From Pseudonocardia sp. CNS-004 (GTDB taxonomy: Bacteria > Actinomycetota > Actinomycetes > Mycobacteriales > Pseudonocardiaceae): a stretch of 64,000 nucleotides of DNA. The stretch lies in contig MKJV01000089.1 in the NCBI GenBank assembly GCA_001942185.1, positions 1 through 64,000 on the forward strand. Reading direction: 5' to 3'. This document shows positions 21,105-30,230 of this stretch, piece after piece. The notes below the pieces were generated by a model. That model was not told where the DNA came from and did no database searches. It saw only the letters and a list, made by a program, of their open reading frames with translations. Position numbers and translations under genes: made by a program. How positions within the stretch are numbered: the first letter of the stretch is position 1; the number at the start of each line of letters is the position of its first letter.

Positions 21105-21305
21105 CTGGGCCGCGCTCCGCGTGCATCCAGACCGCGACTCGGCTGCACCCGGACCGCGACTCGCGGGGATGGGGGCACCCCTTCCCGCGAGTCGGGGTGT
21201 CCGCGCACGCGAGTCGCGGGCTGAGGGCAGCCGCCCAATCGCAGCGTGATCAGCGGAAGTGGTCCGAGAGCGCCAGATGTGACGCCCTGACACCACCTCC
21301 ACCGA
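21105..21305. repeat. Repeat-rich spacer with iterated GCGACTCG/CGAGTCGC words
   Basis: Between about 21130 and 21225 the words CGCGACTCG and CGCGAGTCG occur at least five times in both orientations, giving several possible hairpins between the convergent TetR genes. No coding sequence is supported. Confidence 0.5.
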
Positions 21306-21309
21306 TCAC
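21246..21309. repeat. Imperfect inverted repeat, TGATC-type family, copy B
   Basis: Left arm GTGATCAGCGGAAGTGGTC (21246-21264) matches the complement of 21291-21309 at 15 of 19 positions. Outer GTGATC and inner GTGGT blocks are shared with copies A and C. It overlaps the likely stop of the second TetR gene. Confidence 0.5.
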
Positions 21310-21929
21310 CTGCGCGTCGATCGTCGGCCCGGCAGGCGCTCGCGGACAGCAGCCCCTCGACGCCCGCCGCGAACGATCCGGCGCTGACGTCGCCGAGCAG
21401 CGCCCGCTGGGACAGGAACGCCGGACCCAGGGCAGTGAGCACCTGCGCGACCTGTTGCGCATCGGCGGACGGGTCGACGTCGCCGGCGGCCTGGTAGCGC
21501 CGGACGAGCACCGCGAAGCGGTCACGCATCTCCCGGTAGTAACCCGCCAGCCGAGCGCTCAACTCCTCGTTGCGTCCAGCCTCGGCCCAGACCTGCACGG
21601 CGAGCCGGGCGAGCTCGTCACCGTGCGCACCGCCGTCGAGCGCGTGCAGGAGCCGAGCCGCGACCGCGTGCGGCGGGGGGCAGCAAATCGCTCTCGGTGA
21701 CGACTTCGAGTGCCGTGACCACCTCGGCGAGCACCTCCTCGACGATCGCGGCAACCAGGTCGTCCTTGCCGGCGAAGTACCCGTACACGGCCCCGGCGGA
21801 CAGGCCGGACTCGGCGAAGACGTCCTGCATCGACGTGTTGTGGAAGCCGGCGCGGGCGAAGCACCGACGTGCGGCGTCGAGGACCTGACGACGGCGGGCC
21901 TCGCGGTAGCGCTGCGACACGGGTGGCAT
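21306..21929 (-). CDS. TetR-family regulator of the FAD monooxygenase, frameshifted
   Basis: About 205 residues. The DNA-binding head reads RQVLDAARRCFARAGFHNTS then SAGAVYGYFAGKDDLV; the ligand domain is ELARLAVQVWAEAGRNEELS and ALGPAFLSQRALLGDVSAG. The frame changes near 21675 in a run of six G on the plus strand, where removing one base restores the protein. The C-terminal end is uncertain: with another missing base near 21340 the stop is at 21306. ATG 21929 is chosen over an upstream GTG. It is divergent from the monooxygenase, with two identical-pattern operators between. Confidence 0.8.
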
Positions 21930-21944
21930 GCGGCCACCATACCC

Positions 21945-21962
21945 GAACACAGGTTCTGTTTG
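21945..21962. promoter_or_regulatory. TetR operator, site 1
   Basis: GAACACAGGTTCTGTTTG contains GAAC-N4-GTTC and matches site 2 at 16 of 18 positions in the same orientation, 46 bp away. It is 16 bp upstream of the regulator start. Confidence 0.7.
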
Positions 21963-21990
21963 ACGACACGTACCGTGACTGCTACAAACA

Positions 21991-22008
21991 GAACTCAGGT
22001 TCTATTTG
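21991..22008. promoter_or_regulatory. TetR operator, site 2
   Basis: GAACTCAGGTTCTATTTG has the same GAAC-N4-GTTC core; with its left flank it forms a 24-bp imperfect palindrome (21985-22008). It lies 21 bp before the monooxygenase start, where binding would block transcription or translation. Confidence 0.7.
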
Positions 22009-22028
22009 GAAGGGCTGAGACCGACGAC

Positions 22029-23537
22029 ATGACCACTCCCACGACATCCCGCGCCACGGGCCCGGTTCCGGTCGCGATCGCAGGCGCCGGGCCCGTCGGT
22101 CTCGCGACCGCGCTCGGACTCGCCCGCGCAGGCGTCCGCAGCATCGTCATGGAGAAGAAGGCGCGGCTCGATCCGCACTCCCGTGCCACGGTGATCCTTC
22201 CCCGCACCCTGGAGATCTTCCGGCAATGGGATGTGCTCGACCCCCTCCTCGAGCGGGGGAACCGCGTGCCGCACGTCCGGCTGCGCGAACCGGATGACGA
22301 CCACCAGATCCTGCACATCGACTTCACCAAGCTCGTCGACGACACCGCGGCGATGTTCGCGCTCGCGATCCCCCAGGACCGCACGGAGCGGGTGCTCGTC
22401 GACGCGGTCGAGGCGACCGGGCTCGTCGACGTGCGGTTCGACACCGAGGTGCTCGCCGTCGAGCAGGACAGCGCGGGCGTGCGGCTACGGTCCCGGACGG
22501 GAGGCACCGATCGGTCCGAGACGGTCGACTACCTCGTGGCCGCCGACGGGGCGCGCAGCACGATCCGCGGCGAGATCGGTGTCGAGCTCGTCGGGAGGAC
22601 CTACCCCACCCGGGCCATGCTCGCCGACGTGCGCATCGCACCCGAGCTCGATCGCACCGACGAGTGGCCCACGCTCCTCGCTCATCGCGGCATCGTCGTC
22701 GGCATCCGCTTCGGCGACCGGGTCTGGCGGATCATCGAACAGGCCGCTGACGAGACCCTCGACGGGCCTGCCGTGCACGACCACATCGTCGCGCTCGCCG
22801 AGGAGCTGTTCGGGGCGGGACCGGTGGAGGTCATCTGGCACAGCGTCTACCGCAAGCACGAACGCCGCGCCCCGCGGTTCCGCTACGGCCGGGTCCTCCT
22901 CGCAGGCGACGCCGCGCACCTCAACAGCCCTGCCGGCGGTCAGGGGATGAACTCCGGTATCCAGGACGCGCACAACCTGGCGTGGAAGCTCGCTGCGGCC
23001 GTGCGCGATCCCGGCGCGCACGCCGATGCGCTGCTCGAGTCCTACTCCGAGGAGCGCACCTCGCTCGTCGGTCGCTTCGTGCAGCCCATGACCGACGTCC
23101 TGGAGAGGTTCCAGACCGCACGCCCGCACCGCCGCATCGTTCTCACCCGCGCACTCGAGGCGTTCGTCGGGATGGGCCGCTCCTCCGGCACCCTCACCCG
23201 CCGGTTCTCCATGCTGGACGTCAGGTACGGACCTTCGCGCCTGCTGAGCGGCCACGGCGTCGGCAGGCGCGTCCCCGACGCCGTCACCGACGACGGTCGG
23301 CGGCTCTACGGCGCGATGCCGTCCGGCGCCATCCTCTGGGCCGGGGAGGAGAACGCGGCGAAGGCCCTCGCCTCGAGCCTCGGCCTGCCGGCCGTGCACG
23401 CAGACCTCGCCGCGCTCACCCGGTTCTTCGACCGCGAGGAGTACGTCGCCCTCGTCCGCCCCGACCACATCGTCGGGGCGGTCGCCGACCCGGCGACGCT
23501 CGAGCACGAGCAGTTCGCGGCGGCGATGGGGCGCTGA
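22029..23537 (+). CDS. FAD-dependent aromatic monooxygenase
   Basis: An intact 502-residue class A flavoprotein hydroxylase. It has VAIAGAGPVGLATALGLARA (dinucleotide fold, residues 14-33), LVAADGARSTIRGEIGV (the DG motif contacting FAD and NADPH) and GRVLLAGDAAHLNSPAGGQG (GD motif), then MNSGIQDAHNLAWKL. This order is that of PheA/TfdB/MhpA-type hydroxylases, which add one oxygen to phenolic or polyketide aromatics. ATG 22029. It is divergent from a TetR regulator with two operators, so induction by substrate is likely. Substrate unknown; antibiotic-inactivating relatives (rifampicin or tetracycline type) are an alternative. Confidence 0.88.
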   Translation: MTTPTTSRATGPVPVAIAGAGPVGLATALGLARAGVRSIVMEKKARLDPHSRATVILPRTLEIFRQWDVLDPLLERGNRVPHVRLREPDDDHQILHIDFTKLVDDTAAMFALAIPQDRTERVLVDAVEATGLVDVRFDTEVLAVEQDSAGVRLRSRTGGTDRSETVDYLVAADGARSTIRGEIGVELVGRTYPTRAMLADVRIAPELDRTDEWPTLLAHRGIVVGIRFGDRVWRIIEQAADETLDGPAVHDHIVALAEELFGAGPVEVIWHSVYRKHERRAPRFRYGRVLLAGDAAHLNSPAGGQGMNSGIQDAHNLAWKLAAAVRDPGAHADALLESYSEERTSLVGRFVQPMTDVLERFQTARPHRRIVLTRALEAFVGMGRSSGTLTRRFSMLDVRYGPSRLLSGHGVGRRVPDAVTDDGRRLYGAMPSGAILWAGEENAAKALASSLGLPAVHADLAALTRFFDREEYVALVRPDHIVGAVADPATLEHEQFAAAMGR

Positions 23538-23538
23538 G

Positions 23539-24432
23539 TCAGAGGTGGGGCTCGACCAGCTCGACGTAGCGGCGCGCCATCGTGGCGACGACCTCGGCGC
23601 CGGGGGCCGCCCAGACGTCGGCGTGGAAGATCTCCACCTCGACGTCGCCCGTGTAGCCGGCCGCGGCGACGGCGCGGGTGAAGGCCGGGAAGTCGATGTG
23701 GCCGTCACCCATCATCCCGCGGGCGAGCAGGGAGTCGGCGGGCAGCGGGGTGATCCAGTCGCACACCTGGTACGACACGATCCGCTCCCCCGCCCGCGCG
23801 ATCTGGTCGTACACGCCCGGCTCCCACCACAGGTGGAAGGTGTCGACCACGACGCCGACCTCGTGCGGCGCGAACGCCTCGGCGATGTCGAGGGCCTGCG
23901 CGAGCGTGGAGACCACCCCGCGGTCGGCGGCGTAGATCGGGTTCATCGGCTCGATGCCGAGCGTCACCCCGCGCTCCACGGCGGCCGGCACCAGCGCGGC
24001 GATCGCCTCGGCGGCCCTGGCGCGTGCGCCTGCGAGGTCCTTGTCGCCGGGGGGCAGCCCGCCGGGGACGAGCACGAGCGCCGTCGTGCCGAGCCCGGCG
24101 GCCTCGTCGAGGGCACGCAGGTTGTCCTCGTGCGCCGCGGCGCGCTCGGCCGGATCGGACGCGGTGAAGAAGCCACCCCGGCACAACGACGAGACGCGCA
24201 GGCCCGCGTCGTCCACGGCGCGGCGGGCGGCGTCGACGCCGATCTCGGCCACCGGTTCGCGCCACAGCCCGATCGCCGGCAGGCCCGCGGCCACGGCCCC
24301 GTCCACGGCCTCGCGCAGGCTCCAGTTCGCCGTGGTGCGCTGGTTGAGCGAGAGCCGGGCCAGCCGGGGGTCGCCGGGTGCGGGGGTGTCGACCTGGGCC
24401 GGGAGCCCGCTGGGAACGTCGAGAACGGTCAC
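23539..24432 (-). CDS. Xylose-isomerase-like TIM-barrel sugar (phosphate) isomerase/epimerase
   Basis: An intact 297-residue AP-endonuclease-2/xylose-isomerase-like barrel. Expected metal ligands are seen in order: Glu in TLGIEPMNPIYAADR, Asp/His in VVVDTFHLWWEPGVYDQI, His in MGDGHIDFPAFTRA and the final Glu in VEVEIFHADVW. GTG start overlaps the DUF993 stop (GTGA), and it is the last gene of the Liv-type operon. Probably isomerises or epimerises a keto intermediate formed by the Gfo/Idh dehydrogenase (inference). Confidence 0.85.
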   Translation of the reverse strand: MTVLDVPSGLPAQVDTPAPGDPRLARLSLNQRTTANWSLREAVDGAVAAGLPAIGLWREPVAEIGVDAARRAVDDAGLRVSSLCRGGFFTASDPAERAAAHEDNLRALDEAAGLGTTALVLVPGGLPPGDKDLAGARARAAEAIAALVPAAVERGVTLGIEPMNPIYAADRGVVSTLAQALDIAEAFAPHEVGVVVDTFHLWWEPGVYDQIARAGERIVSYQVCDWITPLPADSLLARGMMGDGHIDFPAFTRAVAAAGYTGDVEVEIFHADVWAAPGAEVVATMARRYVELVEPHL

Positions 24433-25595
24433 CGCACCGCCCCGGCGACGGACAGCAGGCCACGCAGCTTCGCGACTGCCGCCTCCGGGTCCGGGAGCAG
24501 CCGCGCCTCATTGGCCAGCGCGAACACGTCGGAAAGGTGCACCACCGACCGTGCGGACTGCAGCCCGCCCACCATCGTGAAGCCCGGCTGGTGCCCGCAC
24601 AGCCACGACAGGAACGCGATCCCGGTCTTGTAGTAGAAGGTCGGTGCCTCGAACACCTTTCGCGACAGCTCGAGCGTGGGCGCGAACTCGGCGTCGTAGC
24701 GGTCGAGGTCGCCGGAGTCGAGCGCGGCCAGCGCGGCCGACGCCGCCGGGGCGATCGCGGCGAACGCGCCGAGCAGCGCGTCGGAGTGGTGGGTGCCGTC
24801 GCCTCGGATCAGCTCCGGGTAGTGGAAGTCGTCGCCGGTGTAGAGCCGCACCCCGTCGGGCAGCTCGGCGCGCAGCCCGATCTCGTGCTCCGCCGACAGC
24901 AGCGACACCTTCACCCCGTCGACCTTCGCCGCGTGCGCCTCGACGAGCTGCACGAACGTGGCGGTCGCGTCGGCGACGTCCGCCGAGCCCCAGTAGCCGG
25001 CGAGCTGCGGGTCGAACGCCTCGCCGAGCCAGTGCAGGATCACCGGCTCGCGGACCTGGCGCAGCAGCGCCTCGTACACACGCAGGTAGTCGTCGGGGCC
25101 CGCGGCGACGGCGGCGAGCTGCCGCGACGCCATGAGGATCACCTGGCACCGGTGCCCTCGACGTACTCGACCTGCTCGGTGTACGCGGCCAGCACGTCGT
25201 CGACGGTGGCCAGGTCGGTGCGGTGGTCGGTACCCGCGCCCGCGGCGATGCGGGCGCGTGCTCGCGGGCCTGCTCGGCGCTGCGCCGCACCAGCTCCTGC
25301 ACGGCGGGCCAGTCCAGGCCCATGTTTCGCTGGGCGGTGTCCATGGCCTCCGCGACGCCCAGGCCGTAGGAGAACAGGTGGCGGCGGAACGCCAGCGTGG
25401 AGTCCCAGTCGACGACGGCGGGCGCGCCGGGCACGTTCTCGCCCCACGGGTCGCCGACCACGTGCGCGGCCGCGAACGCCACGCGGCTGCGGTAAGGCTG
25501 CGGGTGTGGCGTCCACTCGCGCGGGTCGCGAGCCGGATGGTGTGCCATCCGCCCCCGGCGGCCGGCACCTCGATGGACGTGTCAACGGCGGTCAT
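24429..25595 (-). CDS. DUF993 family, dihydrodipicolinate-synthase-like protein, three frameshifts
   Basis: About 389 residues once three single missing bases (near 25525, 25252 and 25150) are allowed. The parts read WTPHPQPYRSRVAFAAAHVV, ENVPGAPAVVDWDSTLAFRR, ATVDDVLAAYTEQVEYVEG, then VILHWLGEAFDPQLAGYWGS, VDGVKVSLL and APTFYYKTGIAFLSWLCGHQ. DUF993 is related to class I aldolases of the DHDPS type; VKVSLL could carry the Schiff-base lysine. No function is established. ATG 25595; it ends in a GTGA overlap with the isomerase. A shared hairpin lies directly upstream. Confidence 0.83.
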   Translation of the reverse strand: MTAVDTSIEVPAAGGGWHTIRLATRASGRHTRSLTAAAWRSRPRTWSATRGARTCPARPPSSTGTPRWRSAATCSPTAWASRRPWTPPSETWAWTGPPCRSWCGAAPSRPASTRPHRRGRGYRPPHRPGHRRRRAGRVHRAGRVRRGHRCQVILMASRQLAAVAAGPDDYLRVYEALLRQVREPVILHWLGEAFDPQLAGYWGSADVADATATFVQLVEAHAAKVDGVKVSLLSAEHEIGLRAELPDGVRLYTGDDFHYPELIRGDGTHHSDALLGAFAAIAPAASAALAALDSGDLDRYDAEFAPTLELSRKVFEAPTFYYKTGIAFLSWLCGHQPGFTMVGGLQSARSVVHLSDVFALANEARLLPDPEAAVAKLRGLLSVAGAVR

Positions 25596-25614
25596 CAGGC
25601 CTCCTCCCCAGCTC

Positions 25615-25654
25615 GTGAGTGGATACGAGTGCTATAGCCCTCGTTTCCACTCAC
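25615..25654. repeat. Long inverted repeat shared with 59.5 kb, copy 1
   Basis: Left arm GTGAGTGGATACGAGTGCT (25615-25633) and the complement of 25636-25654 differ at two of 19 positions, with a 2-base loop. It overlaps the Gfo/Idh stop codon and lies 20 bp upstream of the DUF993 start. The same sequence forms a perfect hairpin at 59530-59567. Confidence 0.8.
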
Positions 25655-26774
25655 GGTTGGAGCTCCACTCGGACGCCTTCGCTCGAGGACCTCAGCGCCG
25701 CGTCCACCAGCTGGAGGCCGCGGACGCCGCTCGCGAAGTCGTACGGGTGCGGCCTGCCTGCCTCGACGTCGAGCAGGTACTGCTCCCACTGGCGCGGAAG
25801 CCGTTGGTGAACTCCTGGTTGTCGGGCACCTGCTCCCACTGCCCGCGGAAGTCCTGGTCGGTGGGCACGTCCGGGTTCCAGACCGGCATGGGCGTGCGGA
25901 CGCGGTGCTGGATGCGGCAGCCGAAGAGGCCTGCGACGGCCGAGCCGTGGGTGCCGTCCACCTGGAACTCCACCAGCTCCCCCCGGTCCACCCGCACCGC
26001 CCACGACGAGTTGATCTGCGCGATCACGCCGCCCGCGAGCTCGAAGATGCCGTAGGCGGCGTCGTCGGCGGTGGCCTCGTAGGGGTCGCCCTTCTCGTCC
26101 CACCGCTGCGGGATGTGCGTGACGGCCTTGGTCATGACGGCCTCGACGCCACCGAACAGGTGCTCGAGCACGTAGTTCCAGTGGCAGTACATGTCGAGGA
26201 CGATGCCGCCGCCGTCCTCGGCCCGGTAGTTCCAGCTGGGCCGCTGGGCGGGGAGCACGTCGCCCTCGAACACCCAGTAGCCGAACTCCCCGCGCACCGA
26301 CAGGATCCGCCCGAAGAACCCCGAGTCGATCAGGCGCTTCAGCTTGATCAGCCCGGGGAGGTAGATCTTGTCGTGGACGACGCCGTTGATGATGCCGGCG
26401 GCATCGGCGGCCGCCACCAGCTCCTCGCCCTCGGCCACCGACTCGGCGATCGGCTTCTCGGTGAAGATGTGCTTCCCGGTGGCGATCGCCCGCAGGATCG
26501 TCTTCTTGCGCTCGCTGGTGACGAGCGAGTCGAAGTAGACCGGGGCCTCGTCCTCCAGCGCGGCGTCGAGGTCGGTGTGCACGGTCTCGATGTCGTGCTT
26601 GCGGGCGATCTCGGTGAGCTTCTCCCGGTTGCGCCCGACGATCACGGGCTCGACCTGCAGGCGGGTGCCGTCGGGGCGCAGCACACCACCGTCGTCGCGG
26701 ATCGCGAGGATGGACCGCACGAGGTGCTGGCGGTACCCCATCCTCCCGGTCACGCCGTTCATGACGATGCGCAT
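25651..26774 (-). CDS. Gfo/Idh/MocA-family NAD(P)-dependent dehydrogenase
   Basis: About 374 residues. MRIVMNGVTGRMGYRQHLVR is the N-terminal Rossmann site, HIFTEKPIAESVAEGEEL carries the family EKP motif (lysine for hydride transfer), and the second domain has GEFGYWVFEGDVLPAQRPSW and GGGIVLDMYCHWNYVLEHLF with the catalytic-site His. A base is missing near 25800 (NGFR into QWEQYLLDVEAG). ATG 26774 lies 5 bp after the stop of the ATPase gene, so it is part of the transporter operon. It likely oxidises the imported sugar, polyol or sugar acid. Confidence 0.88.
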
Positions 26775-26779
26775 GCTCG

Positions 26780-27530
26780 CTACCTTTCTGGTGAGACGGT
26801 CGGGCGGCCGCCCAGGTACAGCTCGGCGAGCTGCGGGTCGGCGAGGAGTTCGGGGGCGGGGCCGCTGATGTGCACACGGCCGAGGTCGAGGACGCAGCCG
26901 AGGTCCGCGGTCTCCAGCGCACGCCGGGCGTTCTGCTCGACGAGCAGGATTGCGAGCCCGGCCGCGCGCATCGCGACGACCTGCTCGAACACGACGGCGG
27001 TGGCCTTGGGGTCCAGGCCCATGGACGGCTCGTCGAGCAGCAGCACCTTGGGGCTGACCATCAGGGACCGGGCGAACTCCACCTGCTTCTGCTGGCCACC
27101 CGACAGCAGCCCCGCCAGCGAGCGCCAGCGGTCGCGGACCACCGGGAACAGGTCCTGCACGAACGCCACCCGCTCGGAGACGCGCGCCTTGTCGGTGATC
27201 GTGTACGCCCCGAGCGTGACGTTCTCGGCCACGGTCATCTCGGGGAACACGCTGTGGCCCTGCAGGACGTGGGCCACCCCGGCGGTGAGCATCCGCTGCG
27301 GGGAGAGGCCGGTGACGTCCTGCCCGTCGACGTGGATGGCGCCCGAGCGCGGCGCGAGCAGCCACTCGCGACCTTCAGCACGGTGGACTTCCCGGCGCCG
27401 TTGGGGCCGACCAGGCAGACGACGGTGCCGCGGGCACCGTGACCGACAGCCCGCGCAGCACGAGTGCGGCGCGGCCGTAGCCGGCCTCGATGTCGCGGAG
27501 CTCCAGGAGCGGTTGCTGGTTCTCAGACAC
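26780..27530 (-). CDS. LivF-type ABC transporter ATPase, two frameshifts
   Basis: About 250 residues. GTG 27530 overlaps the LivG-like stop. After LLELRDIEAGYGRAALVLRG the frame moves near 27437 to CLVGPNGAGKSTVLKVASG (Walker A) and near 27370 to WLLAPRSGAIHVDGQDVTG; then LSGGQQKQVEFARSLM (signature) and VLLLDEPSMGLDP (Walker B). Its short length without extra domains and the VEQNARRAL end are typical of LivF of the hydrophobic-amino-acid-type importers. Works with the LivG-like ATPase below the two permeases. Confidence 0.88.
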
Positions 27531-28271
27531 CGAGGTACGCCTCCAGCACCGCGGGGTCGGCGCGGACGGTGTCCGGCGGCCCTTCGGCGATCGGCCGCCC
27601 GCGGTCGAACACGACGACGTGGTCGGACAGGCTCATGACCAGCTCCATGTTGTGCTCGACGACGATGAAGGTGCGCCCTTCCGCGTTGAGCTCGCGCACG
27701 AGCGCGGCGATCCGGTCGATCAGGGCGGGGTTCACGCCGCCGGCGGGCTCGTCCAGCATGATCGTCTCCGGCTCCGCCATGAGGACGCCCGCCAGTTCGA
27801 GGAGCTTCTGCTGCCCGTAGGACAGGTCGCGGGCCTCGGCGCCTTCGAGGTGGTCGATGCCCACGCGGTGCAGCCAGCCGCGGGCCCGGTCGATCTCGGC
27901 CGCGCCGCGGGCCGAGCCGAGCAGTGCGGCGATGCCGCGGGGGCGGGCGGCGGCCAGCACGTTCTCCAGCACCGTCATCCGGGGGAAGATCCGGCACAGC
28001 TGGAAGCTGCGCCCGATGCCCGCGGCGGCGATGCGGTGGGACGCCTTGCCGGTGACGTCGCGGCCCCGGTAGCTCACGGTGCCGGAGTCGGGACGGATCA
28101 TCCCGGTGACGCAGTTGAAGAACGTGGTCTTGCCCGAGCCGTTGGGCCCGATCACGGCGTTGATCTTCCCGTGGTGGAACGCGACGCTGGCGTGGTCGAC
28201 GGCGCGGACGCGCCGAACGCCTTCGTCAGCTCGACGGTGGTGAGGCCCGCGGTGGTGGTCGGGGCGGTCAT
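27523..28271 (-). CDS. LivG-type ABC transporter ATPase, frameshifted
   Basis: About 250 residues from ATG 28271 (MTAPTTTAGLTTVELTKAFG), then one missing base near 28210, then VDHASVAFHHGKINAVIGPN and GSGKTTFFNCVTGMIRP (Walker A), GIGRSFQLCRIFPRMTVLEN (Q-loop region), LSYGQQKLLELAGVLM (signature with Tyr in place of the first Gly, usual in LivG) and IMLDEPAGGVNP (Walker B). ATGA overlap with the permease upstream. Confidence 0.88.
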
Positions 28272-29362
28272 CGGCGCACCTCCGCGCGGTCGGCACCGTT
28301 GGTGCTGTCGGTGCTGTCGGTGCTGTCGGGGCGATCGGCCGCGGTCCGGTTCTGCTCCAGCAGCTCGGCCGCCGTGACCTCGCGGATCGAGCTCTGCTGC
28401 GGGCGCAGCCGCCCCAGCAGCCCGGCGACCGCGGGGATCACGCCGTCGGGCATGAACAGCACGACGGCCGCCAGCAGGAGCCCGGTGGCGACGAGGTGGA
28501 ACTGGGTGTCGCCGTAGGAGACCTTGAAGTACTCGATCGCCACCCCGACGACCAGCGCGCCCAGCACCGGCCCGAACAGGTGCCGCACGCCGCCCAGCAA
28601 CGCCATCAGCACCATGTAGGAGCCGATCAGGATGGAGAACTGGAAGATCGGGTCGAGGTCGCCGAACCACAGCGCGTAGAGGCCGCCGCCGAGCGCGGTG
28701 AACGTCGCCGACACGACGAAGGCCACGAGCTTGTAGGCGAACGTCGGCACGCCGAGCGACTGGGCCTTGTCCTCGTCCTCCCGGATCGCCTTGAGGCCCA
28801 GCCCGAACCGGGACCGGTCGATCGTCCACCAGCCAGCAGCGCGAGGCCCAGCAGCACGGCGAACAGGTAGAAGAACACCATGTGGTGCTCGGGGCGGCAG
28901 CAGGTCCGGGAACGGCCGGGGCACGACGAGGCCGTCGGACCCGCCGGTGAAGTCCCGCCAGCTCTGGAACACCAGCAGCAGCACCAGCACCAGCGCGATC
29001 GACACGATCACGAACGACGCCCCGCGCACCCGCAGCGCGGCGATGCCGATCGGCACCGCCAGCACGGCGACGATCACGCCGGCCAGCCCGAGCGCGAGGA
29101 AGCTCGGCACGCCGGCCCGCGTGATCAGCAGTCCGGTGCCGTACGCGCCGAGGCCGAACCAGGACGCGTGGCCGAGCGACATGTAGCCGGTGAAGCCGCC
29201 GACGAAGTTCCACGACGTCGACAGCACCGCGTACGAGAGCACGACGATGCCCGCGGACAGGATGTACGGGTTGGGGCTCCAGAGCGGGAACGACAGCAGG
29301 GCGGCCGCACCGACGACGAGCGCCACCCAGCTGGAAGCGCGCCTTTCAAAAACGTTGCGCAA
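28268..29362 (-). CDS. LivM-type ABC permease
   Basis: About 364 residues with nine or ten membrane helices. The LivM hallmark AIREDEDKAQSLGVPTFAYK is present. A short stretch near 28830-28895 reads out of frame; MVFFYLFAVLLGLALLAG in the adjacent frame restores the helix, so a compensating pair of indels is likely. The C-terminal tail holds a tandem Asp-Ser-Thr run. The start is probably the TTG at 29362, overlapping the LivH-like gene. Confidence 0.85.
   Translation of the reverse strand: MRNVFERRASSWVALVVGAAALLSFPLWSPNPYILSAGIVVLSYAVLSTSWNFVGGFTGYMSLGHASWFGLGAYGTGLLITRAGVPSFLALGLAGVIVAVLAVPIGIAALRVRGASFVIVSIALVLVLLLVFQSWRDFTGGSDGLVVPRPFPDLLPPRAPHGVLLPVRRAAGPRAAGWWTIDRSRFGLGLKAIREDEDKAQSLGVPTFAYKLVAFVVSATFTALGGGLYALWFGDLDPIFQFSILIGSYMVLMALLGGVRHLFGPVLGALVVGVAIEYFKVSYGDTQFHLVATGLLLAAVVLFMPDGVIPAVAGLLGRLRPQQSSIREVTAAELLEQNRTAADRPDSTDSTDSTNGADRAEVRR
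28299..28330. repeat. Nine-base tandem repeat in the LivM-like tail
   Basis: TCGGTGCTG-type units repeat three to four times and encode consecutive Asp-Ser-Thr triplets at the C-terminus. Copy number may vary between strains by slippage without a frameshift. Confidence 0.6.
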
Positions 29363-30230
29363 GGCGACCTCCGAAGAAGCCCTGCGGCCGCACCAGCAGG
29401 GTGGCGAACAGGGCGAGGTAGAAGACCGTCTGCGCCCACGTCGTGCCCAGCGGCAGCTGGAGCAGGCTCTGCCCGATCCCGAGCACCATCGCCGCGATCG
29501 CCGCGCCGGGGATGCTCCCCAGGCCGCCGACCACGATGATCGCCATCAGCGGGCCGATCCAGTGCCAGTGCAGCGATGGGTAGATCGTGGAGTCCAGCGA
29601 GAGCGCCGCGCCACCGACCGCGGCCGTCGCCAGGCCCAGCCCGAAGCCGTAGCCGGCCACCTTGTCGGTGTCGATGCCGATCAGCCGGGCCGCCTGCGGG
29701 TGCTGGATGGTGGCGCGCAGCGCCTGCCCGAACCGGCTGCGCGTGAGCAGCAGGTACAGCGCGAGCAGCGAGAGGGCCGCCAGCCCGAACGCGATCAGCT
29801 TGACGACCGCCACCTGCGCGCCGAACACCTCGATGCTCGCCGCGCTGTAGGACAGCTGCACCCGCCGCTGGGTGCCCGAGTAGACGAAACCCAGCATGCC
29901 CTCGATGAGCAGCGCCACCGCGAACGTCAGCAGCACCGACATCATCGTCACCGTCGCCGGCCGCAGCCGCGCGATGAGCAGCCGCTGGAACCCGACGCCC
30001 GCCAGGAAGAACAACGGCACGGTGACCACCAGCGACAGCAGCGGGTCGATGCCGAAACGGTCGTGGACGTCCCACGCCAGGTAGGCGGCGAGCACGAGGA
30101 ACGCCGCGTGGGCGATCATGACCACCCGCATCACGCCGAAGTACAGCGTGAGCCCGGCGGCCAGCAGCGCGTAGAGCCCGCCCAGCAGGATGCCGAGCAC
30201 CAGGCTCTGGAAGAGCAGAGAGCCGGTCAC
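29346..30230 (-). CDS. LivH-type ABC permease
   Basis: An intact 294-residue permease with about eight helices: SLVLGILLGGLYALLAAGLT at the N-terminus, IGIDTDKVAGYGFGLG carrying the ATPase-contact loop, and IIVVGGLGSIPGAAIAAMVL, all typical of LivH. GTG 30230 overlaps the binding-protein stop (GTGA). Partner of the LivM-like subunit. Confidence 0.92.
   Translation of the reverse strand: MTGSLLFQSLVLGILLGGLYALLAAGLTLYFGVMRVVMIAHAAFLVLAAYLAWDVHDRFGIDPLLSLVVTVPLFFLAGVGFQRLLIARLRPATVTMMSVLLTFAVALLIEGMLGFVYSGTQRRVQLSYSAASIEVFGAQVAVVKLIAFGLAALSLLALYLLLTRSRFGQALRATIQHPQAARLIGIDTDKVAGYGFGLGLATAAVGGAALSLDSTIYPSLHWHWIGPLMAIIVVGGLGSIPGAAIAAMVLGIGQSLLQLPLGTTWAQTVFYLALFATLLVRPQGFFGGRLAQRF

Noticed and set aside
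21105..21305. CRISPR-like array of CGCGACTCG/CGCGAGTCG words
   Set aside because: The repeats are only 8-9 bases, occur in both orientations with irregular spacing, and no cas gene is present. It is a cluster of small palindromes.
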